A stretch of DNA of 24,447 nt from OMOG01 sp041485845 (GTDB lineage: Bacteria > Acidobacteriota > Terriglobia > Bryobacterales > Bryobacteraceae): NCBI GenBank assembly GCA_041485845.1, contig JBGPKH010000050.1, positions 1 through 24,447 of the forward strand, read 5' to 3'. The notes under the pieces are model-generated. The model saw nothing but the letters and a program-made list of their open reading frames with translations, did not search any database and was not told where the DNA came from. Both the position numbers and the translations under genes were made by a program. This document shows, in pieces, positions 8,528 to 18,296 of this stretch; the stretch's first letter is position 1, and the number at the start of each line of letters is the position of its first letter.

Positions 8528-8740
8528 CTTTAGCTTTGTCTGCGCGAGTGCAGTGTGGCCGTCGGCAAGTGCGTCGTCTCAAGCCAGGACTTCTTCGCAG
8601 CGGCCCGCGAGGCGGCATTACGTCCGCGGTGGGAAGACAACAAGCGGCGCCGAGGTTGCGTTGGCACGCGCAAGACCGGCATTCGCCCGCGCATATTTCG
8701 GATCGCTGGCGATGACGATCGCGGCAATTACCTGCAGTCT
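8522..8740 (-). pseudogene. Decayed TPR segment of a kinase/TPR-type gene, antisense
   Basis: One minus-strand frame, read through two stops, gives a recognisable TPR series. It begins IASDPKYARANAGLARA, continues to VVFPPRT, hits TAA at 8618-8620, continues CRLAGRCEEVLA, hits TGA at 8579-8581, and ends DDALADGHTALAQTKLKL. The same order (DPxYAxAyAGLAda, LPPR, ALeLDd, LAeAhtsLa) occurs in the TPR domain of the intact kinase gene next door, around its residues 568-628. No start and no other domain remain. I infer a dead fragment of a paralogue lying opposite to the kinase gene. Confidence 0.55.
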
Positions 8741-8758
8741 TACCCAGCGCGAAGCAGG

Positions 8759-8767
8759 TGCTATAAT
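8759..8767 (+). promoter_or_regulatory. Extended -10 promoter of the kinase gene
   Basis: TGCTATAAT (8759-8767) is a perfect extended -10 element. The -35 region is poor (cttacc at 8739-8744). Initiation would fall near 8774, leaving a leader of about 14 bases without a Shine-Dalgarno before ATG 8788. Confidence 0.6.
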
Positions 8768-8787
8768 CGCGGTCAATCCGCACCCCA

Positions 8788-11367
<2,580 letters not shown>

Positions 11368-11401
11368 AGCAGGAAGTGGCGAATCAAAAGCGGCTCGGGT
11401 A

Positions 11402-11656
11402 GTGGTGATGCAAGATGCGCTACCATGCGATGAGCCCCCGGCCTGGTATCATCCGGTCCGCGAGTCGCTCGGAGCGGCGTTGTTGCGTGCGTAGGGCTCA
11501 TGAAGATGAAGTCGCCGCGCAACGGCCGGATGGTCTTCGGGCTGGCCGAGAGCCTGCGGGCGCCGGGGAAGAAAAGAAGACGCCGAGCGGGTGCGGAAGG
11601 AATTCGAGGCCGCGTGGTCCAAGGCAGACGTGAAGTTGAAGTTGGACGAGATGTAA
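11402..11656 (+). pseudogene. C-terminal remnant of a TPR protein with deletion and frameshift
   Basis: Three pieces of one protein tail lie in order in different frames. Piece 1 (11402-11491) reads DEPPAWYHPVRESLGAALLRA, then TAG at 11492-11494. Piece 2 (from about 11500) reads SPRNGRMVFGLAESLRAPGKK. Piece 3, reached by removing one A from the run at 11572-11575, reads EDAERVRKEFEAAWSKADVK and then LKLDEM, ending at TAA 11654-11656. This matches the known ending of acidobacterial TPR proteins (WYyPvRESLGaALLraG ... NPRNgRsLFGLwesL ... FeaAWknADVkL). About a dozen residues are missing between pieces 1 and 2. I infer a dead gene end, unrelated in frame to the kinase just upstream. Confidence 0.65.
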
Positions 11657-11662
11657 CGCCCG

Positions 11663-14149
11663 CTATTCGTACCGCAGCGCCGATATCGGATTCACCCGCG
11701 TGGCGCGTTCGGCGGGAATGTAACCGGCCAGTAATGCCACCGCGATCAGCACGGCGGCCGCGGCCACGATGCTCAACGCGTCGCCGGGTTGTACGCCGAA
11801 GAGTTGCGCGCGCACCAGCCGTGTGAGAGCCAGGGCGATCGGAATCGCGATCGCCACTCCAGCGCAGGTGAGCAGCACCACCTCACGCATCACCAGGCCC
11901 AGCAGGCTGCGGCGTCCGGCGCCCAGGGCGACGCGGATCCCGAGCTCGCGCGTGCGGCGCGAGACCGTATAGGCCATCACCCCGTACAAGCCGATAGCGG
12001 CCAGGAGTGTCGCCAGGATGCCGAAAAAGGCGGAAAGCGTGGCGATCAGGCGCTCGGTGGAAAGAGATTCGTCGACCTGATCGTCCATGGTGCGCATGCC
12101 GATGATGGGCAGGGCCGAATCGAGCGAGGTCACCTCGCGGCGGATGGGCGTGAAGAGCGTCTTCGGGTCGGCCGACGTGCGCGCGTAAACCATCAGCGAG
12201 CCCGGGTTGGTTTCCTGAAGAAAAGGAGTATAGAGCACACGCGTCTCTTTCTCATTGACCGATTCGTACTTGGAACTGCGGACCACGCCGACAATGGTAA
12301 TCCCGGCGTCTTTATCCCGACCGAAACCAAAGCGCTTGCCCAACGGGCTTTCATTCTTGAAGAAGTACTTCGCAAACACGTCGTTGACGATGGCGACTCT
12401 GGGCCCGCCCACGCGGTCCGCGTCGCTGAATTCGCGTCCCAGCAACTGCGGAATTCCCATGGTGGCAAAGTATCCGGGACTCACCGAGTCCACATACGGG
12501 TTCATGTTCTCGTCTTCCTTCGGCTGATACCCTTCCACCCTGATCGTCGACATGTTGACGTTGCCCGCGATCACCGGGTTGACGCCGATGGCCGCCGACC
12601 GCACGCCCGGAACGGCGGCCAGGCGCTGTTGCACACTCCCGGCGAACTGGCGGATCCGCTCGGCCGGGTAGCCGTTCAGGGAAGGATCCAAGGCAAAACG
12701 CAGGAGGCCGTCGCGCCGGAACCCGAGATCCACGTTTTTCAGGTTGTGGAGGGAGCGCGCGAACAACGTCGCGGCGATCAGCATCAGGAGCGAGAGAGCG
12801 ACTTGCGAAATCACCAGGGCCTTGCGCAGGCGCACATGTCCGGACCCGGCGGAAACGCCGCCGCCCTGGTCCTTGAGCGTGCGCGCGAGCGTTGGGGAAG
12901 TGGTCTGCCACGCGGGCACGAGCCCGAAAACGAGGCCCGTCAGCAGCGCGAGCGTGAAAGTGAACGCGAAAACGCGCAGGTCGAGAGTGGCGCTTAGAGC
13001 GAGGTCTGAGGAGTTGGCCAGTAGGCCCAGCAGAGTGCCGCTGGTCCATGCCGCGAAGATCAGCCCGAGCGCGCCGCCGCCGAGCGAGAGCACTACGCTC
13101 TCCACTACGAATTGGCGGACCAGGCGAACACGGCCCGCACCCACGGCCAGCCGTATAGCGATCTCGCGCTGCCGGCCCATGGAACGCGCAAGCAGCAGAT
13201 TGGCCACGTTGGCGCAGGCGATCAGGAGCAGCAAGCCGACGATCGCCAGAAGGATCATCAGCGGCGCCGAAAGCTGATCGCGAAAATCGGACACGCCTTT
13301 CGCGGCGGGCACGAAGAGGATCGGCTTGGCCGCGAAGCGCTGCCGGCTGGCGGGCCGCAGCGTCATCGACTGAAGCTCCATTTCGAGCAGCGACCGGTAG
13401 TATGGCTGCATGCTGGCCTGCGCCTGCTGCGCGCTCACGCCGGGCTTCGGGCGGCCGAAGAGCTGGAGCCAGATCACGCGTCGATTGTCCAGGCCGTTCC
13501 ACGTCGGGGTCATCTGGGCCTTCATCATGGTGGGGACCAGGACGTCGGTGCGGGCGCCCACGTCGAAGCCGCGATAGCCCGGTGCGGCGACGCCGATCAC
13601 GGTCATCGGGTGACCGTTCAGCAGGAGGATCTTGTTCAGGACCGAGGGGTCCCCGCCGAAGCGCGACTTCCAGAAGTCGTTAGTGAGGACCGCGACCGAG
13701 TGGCCCCCCGGGACGAGGTCGTCGTACGGCGCGATACCGCGGCCGATCGCGGTGTCGAGACCCAGGGTGTCGAAGTATGTGCCCGAAACCAGCTCGGCCT
13801 GGATCTGCTCGCTGCGGTTGTTGTAGGTGAGGTTGAGCGGCGTGCCAAAGCGCGCGGCGATTCCCGCAAAGGCGGAGTTGTGATCGCGGAAGTCCCTGTA
13901 CATCGGGTAGGAGAACCGGTTCTCGCCCCACACCATCCCGCTTTGCGGTCCCGGACTGGTGAAGAACACCAGGTCGCGGGCGTGCCTGACGGGCATCATG
14001 CGCAGCAGCACCTGGTCGGCGATGGTAAAGACCGCGCTATTCGCGCCGATGCCGAGGGCGAGCGAAAGCAGCGCTACCAGAGTGAAAAGAGGCGTGCGGC
14101 CGAGGTTACGGAGAGCGTACCGGAAATCCTGAAGCATCCCTGGTTTCAT
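11663..14149 (-). CDS. ADOP-family orphan ABC permease (MacB/FtsX type), second of a pair
   Basis: About 828 residues. It begins with the family signature (MLQDFRYALRNLGRTP, then a first membrane span with LLSLALGIGANSAVF). It contains two MacB periplasmic-core plus FtsX halves; the first FtsX block has ANVANLLLARS and QREIAIRLAVGAGR, the second RRTRELGIRVALGAGRR. It ends in IPAERATRVNPISALRYE. The acidobacterial duplicated orphan permease family lacks an ATPase partner, and none is visible here. The role is unproven (envelope lipid or peptide handling by analogy with MacB/LolCE). The start is ATG 14149 (MKPGML); ATG 14137 is an alternative, and neither has a good Shine-Dalgarno. The start lies 11 bases after the preceding permease stop, so the two genes form an operon. 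The longer open frame upstream is a shadow of that gene. Confidence 0.92.
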   Translation of the reverse strand: MKPGMLQDFRYALRNLGRTPLFTLVALLSLALGIGANSAVFTIADQVLLRMMPVRHARDLVFFTSPGPQSGMVWGENRFSYPMYRDFRDHNSAFAGIAARFGTPLNLTYNNRSEQIQAELVSGTYFDTLGLDTAIGRGIAPYDDLVPGGHSVAVLTNDFWKSRFGGDPSVLNKILLLNGHPMTVIGVAAPGYRGFDVGARTDVLVPTMMKAQMTPTWNGLDNRRVIWLQLFGRPKPGVSAQQAQASMQPYYRSLLEMELQSMTLRPASRQRFAAKPILFVPAAKGVSDFRDQLSAPLMILLAIVGLLLLIACANVANLLLARSMGRQREIAIRLAVGAGRVRLVRQFVVESVVLSLGGGALGLIFAAWTSGTLLGLLANSSDLALSATLDLRVFAFTFTLALLTGLVFGLVPAWQTTSPTLARTLKDQGGGVSAGSGHVRLRKALVISQVALSLLMLIAATLFARSLHNLKNVDLGFRRDGLLRFALDPSLNGYPAERIRQFAGSVQQRLAAVPGVRSAAIGVNPVIAGNVNMSTIRVEGYQPKEDENMNPYVDSVSPGYFATMGIPQLLGREFSDADRVGGPRVAIVNDVFAKYFFKNESPLGKRFGFGRDKDAGITIVGVVRSSKYESVNEKETRVLYTPFLQETNPGSLMVYARTSADPKTLFTPIRREVTSLDSALPIIGMRTMDDQVDESLSTERLIATLSAFFGILATLLAAIGLYGVMAYTVSRRTRELGIRVALGAGRRSLLGLVMREVVLLTCAGVAIAIPIALALTRLVRAQLFGVQPGDALSIVAAAAVLIAVALLAGYIPAERATRVNPISALRYE

Positions 14150-14160
14150 TGTGGCACAGA

Positions 14161-16593
14161 CTACTCGTACCGTAACGCAATCAACGGATCCACTCGGCTC
14201 GCCCGTCGCGCCGGAATATAGCACGCCAGCAGAGTGACCGCGAACAGCGTAGCCGCCATCGCCGCGAAGGTCGCTCGGTCCATCGAGCTCACTCCGAACA
14301 GCAGGCCGCTGAGCGTTCGCGTCAGCGCGAAGGCCCCGATCGCTCCGGCGGCGATGCCCGCCAACGCCAGGCGCAAACCAAAGGACCCCACCAGACGCAC
14401 CACGTCGCCCGACTGCGCTCCGAGGGCCATGCGAATGCCGATTTCGTTGGTGCGCTGCGCCACCGAGTAGGAAATCACGCCGTAGATACCGAGCGCTGCT
14501 AGCAGCAATGAGATCGACGAGAACAGTGTCAGCAGCAGCGTGAGGAACCGCGGACGCGAACGCGCCGAAGACATGACTTCCTCCATGGAGCGGAGCTGCG
14601 AAATGGGCAGCGCCCGATCGAGCGATCGGATTTCGCTTCGCACGGCGCCGGCGATGGACATCGGGTCGCCCTTCGTTCGCACCAGCAGATACGCCGTTCG
14701 GACGGGTGCCTGCGAGGACGGTATGTAGAGCTCGGTGCCGGCGGTGCGGTCCAGGCCGGCGTTCTTGATGTCGCCGATCACTCCGACGATAGTCTGCCAG
14801 GAGCTGTTCCGTCCGGAGCGCACGCGATGTCCCAGGGCGCTTTCGCGCGGCCAGTAGATCTTGGCCATGGTCTGATTCACCGCCACCACGGGATTCGCCG
14901 ACGCACCGTCGCTTTCGTTGAAGAAACGGCCCTCGATCAATCGCGCACCCATGGTGTCGAAGTATCGGGTGCCCACGAAATTCCAATAGTCGATATTCTG
15001 GATTGGCCCGCCTTGCACCGGAACGAAATTCTCGATCATGGTGTCGTTTGCGTTGATGGGCCGGCCGGGCGGAAGGCCGCTGCCAATTGAAGCCGAGACC
15101 ACGCCTGGCAGCGCGCTGACGCGGTTTTGCAGCGACTCGTAGAAGCTGCCGAATGCGGCGGCATCGCGATACGCGGTGGTGGGGAGGGAGAGACGCAAGG
15201 TGAGCAGGCGGTCCGGATTGAATCCTGCGTTCACCTCCTGGAGCTTCCAAAAGGCCTTCACCATCAGGCCGGAGCCGATCAGCAGGATCAGAGCCAGCGA
15301 CAGCTCGGCGGTGACCAGCACGGCGCGGAATTGACGGGCTGCAACCGCTCCAGTGGTTCGGCCCGCCGTGGTCTTGAGCGTGTCGTGCAGGGCGGACGGC
15401 TTCATGTGCAATATCGGCGCGAGGCCGAACGCGATTCCGGTGACTACCGAGACGGCGATGGTGAACAGCAGCACTTGCCAATCGATACCGACCTCCGCGG
15501 CGCGCGGGATGCTGCCGGCGGTCGTCGCCACCAGAAGGCGCAGGCCGGCAAAGGCGAAGAGCAGGCCGAAGGCCGCGCCAGAAAGCGAAAGCAGAATGCC
15601 TTCTACCACAAACTGCTGGAGCAGCCTTCCCAGGCCCGCGCCAATCGCAGCCCGCACCGCGATCTCCCGGCGGCGCGCCTCGGAGCGTGCCAGCAGCAGG
15701 TTGGCGACGTTGACGCAGGCGATCAGCAGCACGAACACCACCGCGCCGAGCAGCACGAGCATGGCGCGGCGCACCGCGCGAACCACCTCGTCCTGGAACC
15801 CCGCGAGAACGATCGGGTGGAAGCCGGGATCGAACGGATGTTGCGAGCGCGCCATCGTCTCGCCGGTGTGCTTGACGTAGCGATCCATTTCGCCCTGTGC
15901 CTGCACGAAGGAGACGCCGGAACGAAGGCGTCCCAGCACACTGAAGTTATGGCCGCCGCGGTTTCCGGGCCGGGCGGGATCGATCTGGATCGGAACCCAG
16001 AGTTCCGGCGGGTCCAATTCACCGGGAGGGAAGGCGAAGCTGGGCGGCATCACGCCGATCACGTGGCACGGATTGCCGTTGAGGAGGATATCGCGTCCTA
16101 CGGCGTTGCGGTCTCCTCCGTAGGCGCGCTGCCAGAGGGAATAGGAGAGAACCGCAGTTAAGGGAATGCCGGGGCGGTCGTCTTCGGGTGAAAGGGAGCG
16201 GCCGAGAATGGGAGCCACTCCCAGCATGGGGAGCATGCCCCCGCTGACGTAGGAGGCGGTGGCGCGCACGGGTTCACTGGCTCCCGCAAGATTGACCCCG
16301 GTATTGATCCAGGTTTCGATCATGTCGAAGGACGTGGTGTCGCGCTTGATGTCCAGGAACTCGGGCGCGGAGACCCAGAAGTGCCGCAGTCCGCCATTGG
16401 GGAACTGGGGGAACTCGGTGAAGATGCGAACCAGGCGCGCCGGCTGCGAGTAAGGCAGGGGCCGCAGCAGCACCGCGTAGACCACGCTGAATATCGCCGT
16501 AGTGGCGCCGATGCCGAGGGCCAGACAGGCCACCGCGGCGGCGGTGAAGCCAGGGTTCTTGATCAGCATCCGAAACGCGTAGCGGATATCCAT
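14161..16593 (-). CDS. ADOP-family orphan ABC permease (MacB/FtsX type), first of a pair
   Basis: About 810 residues, starting at ATG 16593 (MDIRYAFRMLIKNPGFT), preceded closely by taagg; a TTG 18 bases further upstream is less likely. The first membrane span contains VACLALGIGATTAIFSV. A periplasmic core, then an FtsX block (ANVNLLLA-like with RRREIAVRAAIGAGLGR), a second core and a second FtsX block (QRTNEIGIRMALGAQSG) follow, ending IPARRASRVDPLIALRYE. It shares the family plan and the LRYE ending with its downstream neighbour, but the two are clearly diverged and not a recent duplication. The gene is divergent from the amidohydrolase gene across 50 bases. Confidence 0.93.
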   Translation of the reverse strand: MDIRYAFRMLIKNPGFTAAAVACLALGIGATTAIFSVVYAVLLRPLPYSQPARLVRIFTEFPQFPNGGLRHFWVSAPEFLDIKRDTTSFDMIETWINTGVNLAGASEPVRATASYVSGGMLPMLGVAPILGRSLSPEDDRPGIPLTAVLSYSLWQRAYGGDRNAVGRDILLNGNPCHVIGVMPPSFAFPPGELDPPELWVPIQIDPARPGNRGGHNFSVLGRLRSGVSFVQAQGEMDRYVKHTGETMARSQHPFDPGFHPIVLAGFQDEVVRAVRRAMLVLLGAVVFVLLIACVNVANLLLARSEARRREIAVRAAIGAGLGRLLQQFVVEGILLSLSGAAFGLLFAFAGLRLLVATTAGSIPRAAEVGIDWQVLLFTIAVSVVTGIAFGLAPILHMKPSALHDTLKTTAGRTTGAVAARQFRAVLVTAELSLALILLIGSGLMVKAFWKLQEVNAGFNPDRLLTLRLSLPTTAYRDAAAFGSFYESLQNRVSALPGVVSASIGSGLPPGRPINANDTMIENFVPVQGGPIQNIDYWNFVGTRYFDTMGARLIEGRFFNESDGASANPVVAVNQTMAKIYWPRESALGHRVRSGRNSSWQTIVGVIGDIKNAGLDRTAGTELYIPSSQAPVRTAYLLVRTKGDPMSIAGAVRSEIRSLDRALPISQLRSMEEVMSSARSRPRFLTLLLTLFSSISLLLAALGIYGVISYSVAQRTNEIGIRMALGAQSGDVVRLVGSFGLRLALAGIAAGAIGAFALTRTLSGLLFGVSSMDRATFAAMAATLFAVTLLACYIPARRASRVDPLIALRYE

Positions 16594-16643
16594 GCGCCTT
16601 AGACGTGCCAACGCAACATTAGTCGCGATAAGCTATATCCACA
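16594..16643. promoter_or_regulatory. Short divergent promoter region
   Basis: Only 50 bases separate the starts of the first permease (minus) and the amidohydrolase (plus), so both promoters must lie here or inside the genes. The tatatc at 16634-16639 is too close to ATG 16644 for an ordinary leader. I see no confident -35/-10 pair on either strand. Confidence 0.4.
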
Positions 16644-17840
16644 ATGTTCCGAAAATGCTTTGCCGTTCCCTTCCTGGCAGCCATCGCGATGGCCCAGCCC
16701 GTCATCATCAAGACCACTACTCTGATCGATGGTAAGGGTCGCGTCCTGCGGAATCAGGAACTCACCATCGATGGCGGCCGCATCACGCGCATCGGCGATG
16801 CGAAACAGAAGCCCACCATCGACCTGAGCGGCCTCACCGTAATGCCGGGCTGGATTGACACGCACGTCCACCTCGGCTGGTACTTCAACAAAGAGGGCCG
16901 CTACGACCCCGCAGGGCGTAACAGCAAGAGCACTCCGCAGCAGAGCGCGCTTTACTCCGCAGCCAATGCCTACGCCACGCTGATGGGCGGCTTCACGACC
17001 GTCCAGTGTCTGGGCCAGGCGATTGAAGGCGAGATCCGCGACCTCGTCGAGACCGGCGCGCTCCCCGGGCCGCGCATCCTCACTTCGCTGCGCTCGGTCA
17101 ACGAGAACACTGGCGATCCCGAGCAGATCAGGGCGTATGTCGACAAGATGAAGGCCGACGGGGCCGACGTGATCAAGCTGTTTGCCACCGCCAGCATCCG
17201 CGACGGCGGCAAAATGACCATGACCAAAGACCAGATCAACGCGACCTGCGGCGAAGCCAAGAAACTCGGCCTTCGCGCCGCGGTTCACGCGCATTCTTCC
17301 GACGGCGCCCGGGCCGCCATCGAAGCCGGATGCACGTCGATTGAGCATGGCACCTTTCTGGATGACGCGACGCTCGAGTTGATGGCATCGCGCGGCGTGT
17401 TCTTCGATCCGAATTTCCTGGTGCTACACAACTACCTCGAGAACAAGCCCAAGTTCCTCGGCATTGGCAATTACAACGAAGAGGGTTTCGCATACATGGA
17501 GAAGGGACTGCCGCTCGTGGCGGATGTTCTCAAGCGCGCGCGGAAACAGCACGTGAAAATCGTGCTGGGCACCGACGCCGTAGCCGGTTCGCACGGACGC
17601 AACGCAGAGGAGTTCATTTACCGCGTGAAGGACGGCGGCGACAAGCCTATGGACGTCCTGATGAGCGGGACTTCCGTTGCCGCCGAGTCGCTCGGGATGG
17701 CCGGTAAGATCGGAGCGCTCGCCGAGGGCGTGGAAGCCGACCTGGTGGCCGTTCAGGGCAATCCTCTCGACGACATCACCGCGGTCCGTCACGTTGTCTT
17801 CGTCATGAAGCACGGCAAGATCTACAAGAATACGTGGTAA
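16644..17840 (+). CDS. Secreted imidazolonepropionase-like amidohydrolase
   Basis: A 398-residue protein with an N-terminal signal peptide (MFRKCFAVPFLAAIAMAQ). The composite beta-domain (KTTTLIDGKG, ITRIGD) and the TIM barrel of the amidohydrolase superfamily are both present. Metal ligands are visible: HVH (H74, H76) in MPGWIDTHVHLG, K178 in DVIKLF as the likely carboxylated bridging lysine, H215 in VHAHS, H235 in SIEHGTF and D311 in LGTDA. This is the binuclear set of prolidase/Xaa-Pro dipeptidase-like or imidazolonepropionase-like hydrolases. An exported member probably cleaves peptides or cyclic amides outside the cytoplasm; the substrate is not readable. The C-terminal barrel-closing strand (GNPLDDITAVRHVVFVMKHGK) is intact. 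Confidence 0.9.
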   Translation: MFRKCFAVPFLAAIAMAQPVIIKTTTLIDGKGRVLRNQELTIDGGRITRIGDAKQKPTIDLSGLTVMPGWIDTHVHLGWYFNKEGRYDPAGRNSKSTPQQSALYSAANAYATLMGGFTTVQCLGQAIEGEIRDLVETGALPGPRILTSLRSVNENTGDPEQIRAYVDKMKADGADVIKLFATASIRDGGKMTMTKDQINATCGEAKKLGLRAAVHAHSSDGARAAIEAGCTSIEHGTFLDDATLELMASRGVFFDPNFLVLHNYLENKPKFLGIGNYNEEGFAYMEKGLPLVADVLKRARKQHVKIVLGTDAVAGSHGRNAEEFIYRVKDGGDKPMDVLMSGTSVAAESLGMAGKIGALAEGVEADLVAVQGNPLDDITAVRHVVFVMKHGKIYKNTW

Positions 17841-17878
17841 GACTTGACGAGCATTAACAAATTTTCAGCAAATTTTCC

Positions 17879-17907
17879 TTGACCACCACGTTTTTGTGGT
17901 TTATCCT
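17879..17907 (+). promoter_or_regulatory. Sigma-70-type promoter upstream of the leader ORF/tRNA
   Basis: TTGACC (17879-17884) and TATCCT (17902-17907) are separated by exactly 17 bases. The spacer holds a 5-bp inverted repeat, accac (17885-17889) with gtggt (17896-17900), which could be an operator. Transcription would start near 17914 and run toward the small ORF, the tRNA-like gene and the SPFH gene. Confidence 0.6.
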
Positions 17908-17931
17908 AATCAAGCTGGAGGTAAACAACCG

Positions 17932-18060
17932 ATGATCGCCTATAGCCGAGGTTCCAAGTGCCTCGCTGGTGCGGCTTCTCTGAAGAACCGTATGCCGGCG
18001 GTGATCGGGACCTTCCGCTCCCACCTGGATATAGCTCATTTGGGTAGAGCAACAGCTTGA
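17932..18060 (+). CDS. Possible 42-aa leader ORF overlapping the tRNA-Ile-like gene
   Basis: The ATG has a strong ggaggt Shine-Dalgarno (17917-17922) nine bases upstream and a good promoter before it. The product starts MIAYSRGSKCLAGAASLKNR and shows no known domain, membrane span or signal peptide. The last 12 codons lie inside the tRNA-like gene, and the TGA stop (18058-18060) falls in its anticodon loop. It may be a translated leader, or the promoter and Shine-Dalgarno-like sequence may serve only the RNA. Confidence 0.3.
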   Translation: MIAYSRGSKCLAGAASLKNRMPAVIGTFRSHLDIAHLGRATA

Positions 18061-18098
18061 TAAGCTGTCGGCAGCGGGTTCGATTCCCGCTATCCAAC
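18025..18098 (+). tRNA. tRNA-Ile(GAU)-like gene with abnormal acceptor end
   Basis: The cloverleaf is clear: D-arm gctc/gagc (18034-18037, 18047-18050), anticodon stem acagc/gctgt (18052-18056, 18064-18068) with loop ttgataa (anticodon GAT, 18059-18061), and T-arm gcggg/cccgc around ttcgatt (18074-18090). T8, A14, G18-G19, A21, T33 and TTC-A of the T-loop are all present. The acceptor is odd: 6 pairs (tggata with tatcca), a C1-A72 mismatch, discriminator C rather than A, and no encoded CCA. It is an orphan, not in a ribosomal RNA operon. It could be a working but divergent tRNA, a tRNA pseudogene or a tRNA-mimicking RNA. Confidence 0.72.
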
Positions 18099-18296
18099 TC
18101 TCAATAACAACCAGCGGTCAGGCTTCGCTCCCGCCGCCATTCGCTTGCGAGTGAGCGGCAGCGTCTCCCAAGCTATGCGCTTCCCCTGAAACTGCAGTTG
18201 GCCAGTTGTGCCGTCTGCTTTAGCCGGAGCCCGCCGCGGAGCCGTGGCGCGGAGCCTGGCGGCTGGTGATTTCCAAACGACGAAGGAGGTAGACAC

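Noticed and set aside
14150..15481. Long upstream extension of the second permease frame on the minus strand
   Set aside because: It runs out of phase through the first permease; the family N-terminus begins at 14149 or 14137.
11789..16161. Several long plus-strand frames over the two permease genes
   Set aside because: They are antisense shadows of well-recognised ADOP genes, with Arg/Gln/Ala-rich products and no domains.
16635..16643. DnaA-box-like atatccaca
   Set aside because: A single site with one mismatch, directly before a start codon and far from the parAB end; not evidence for an origin.
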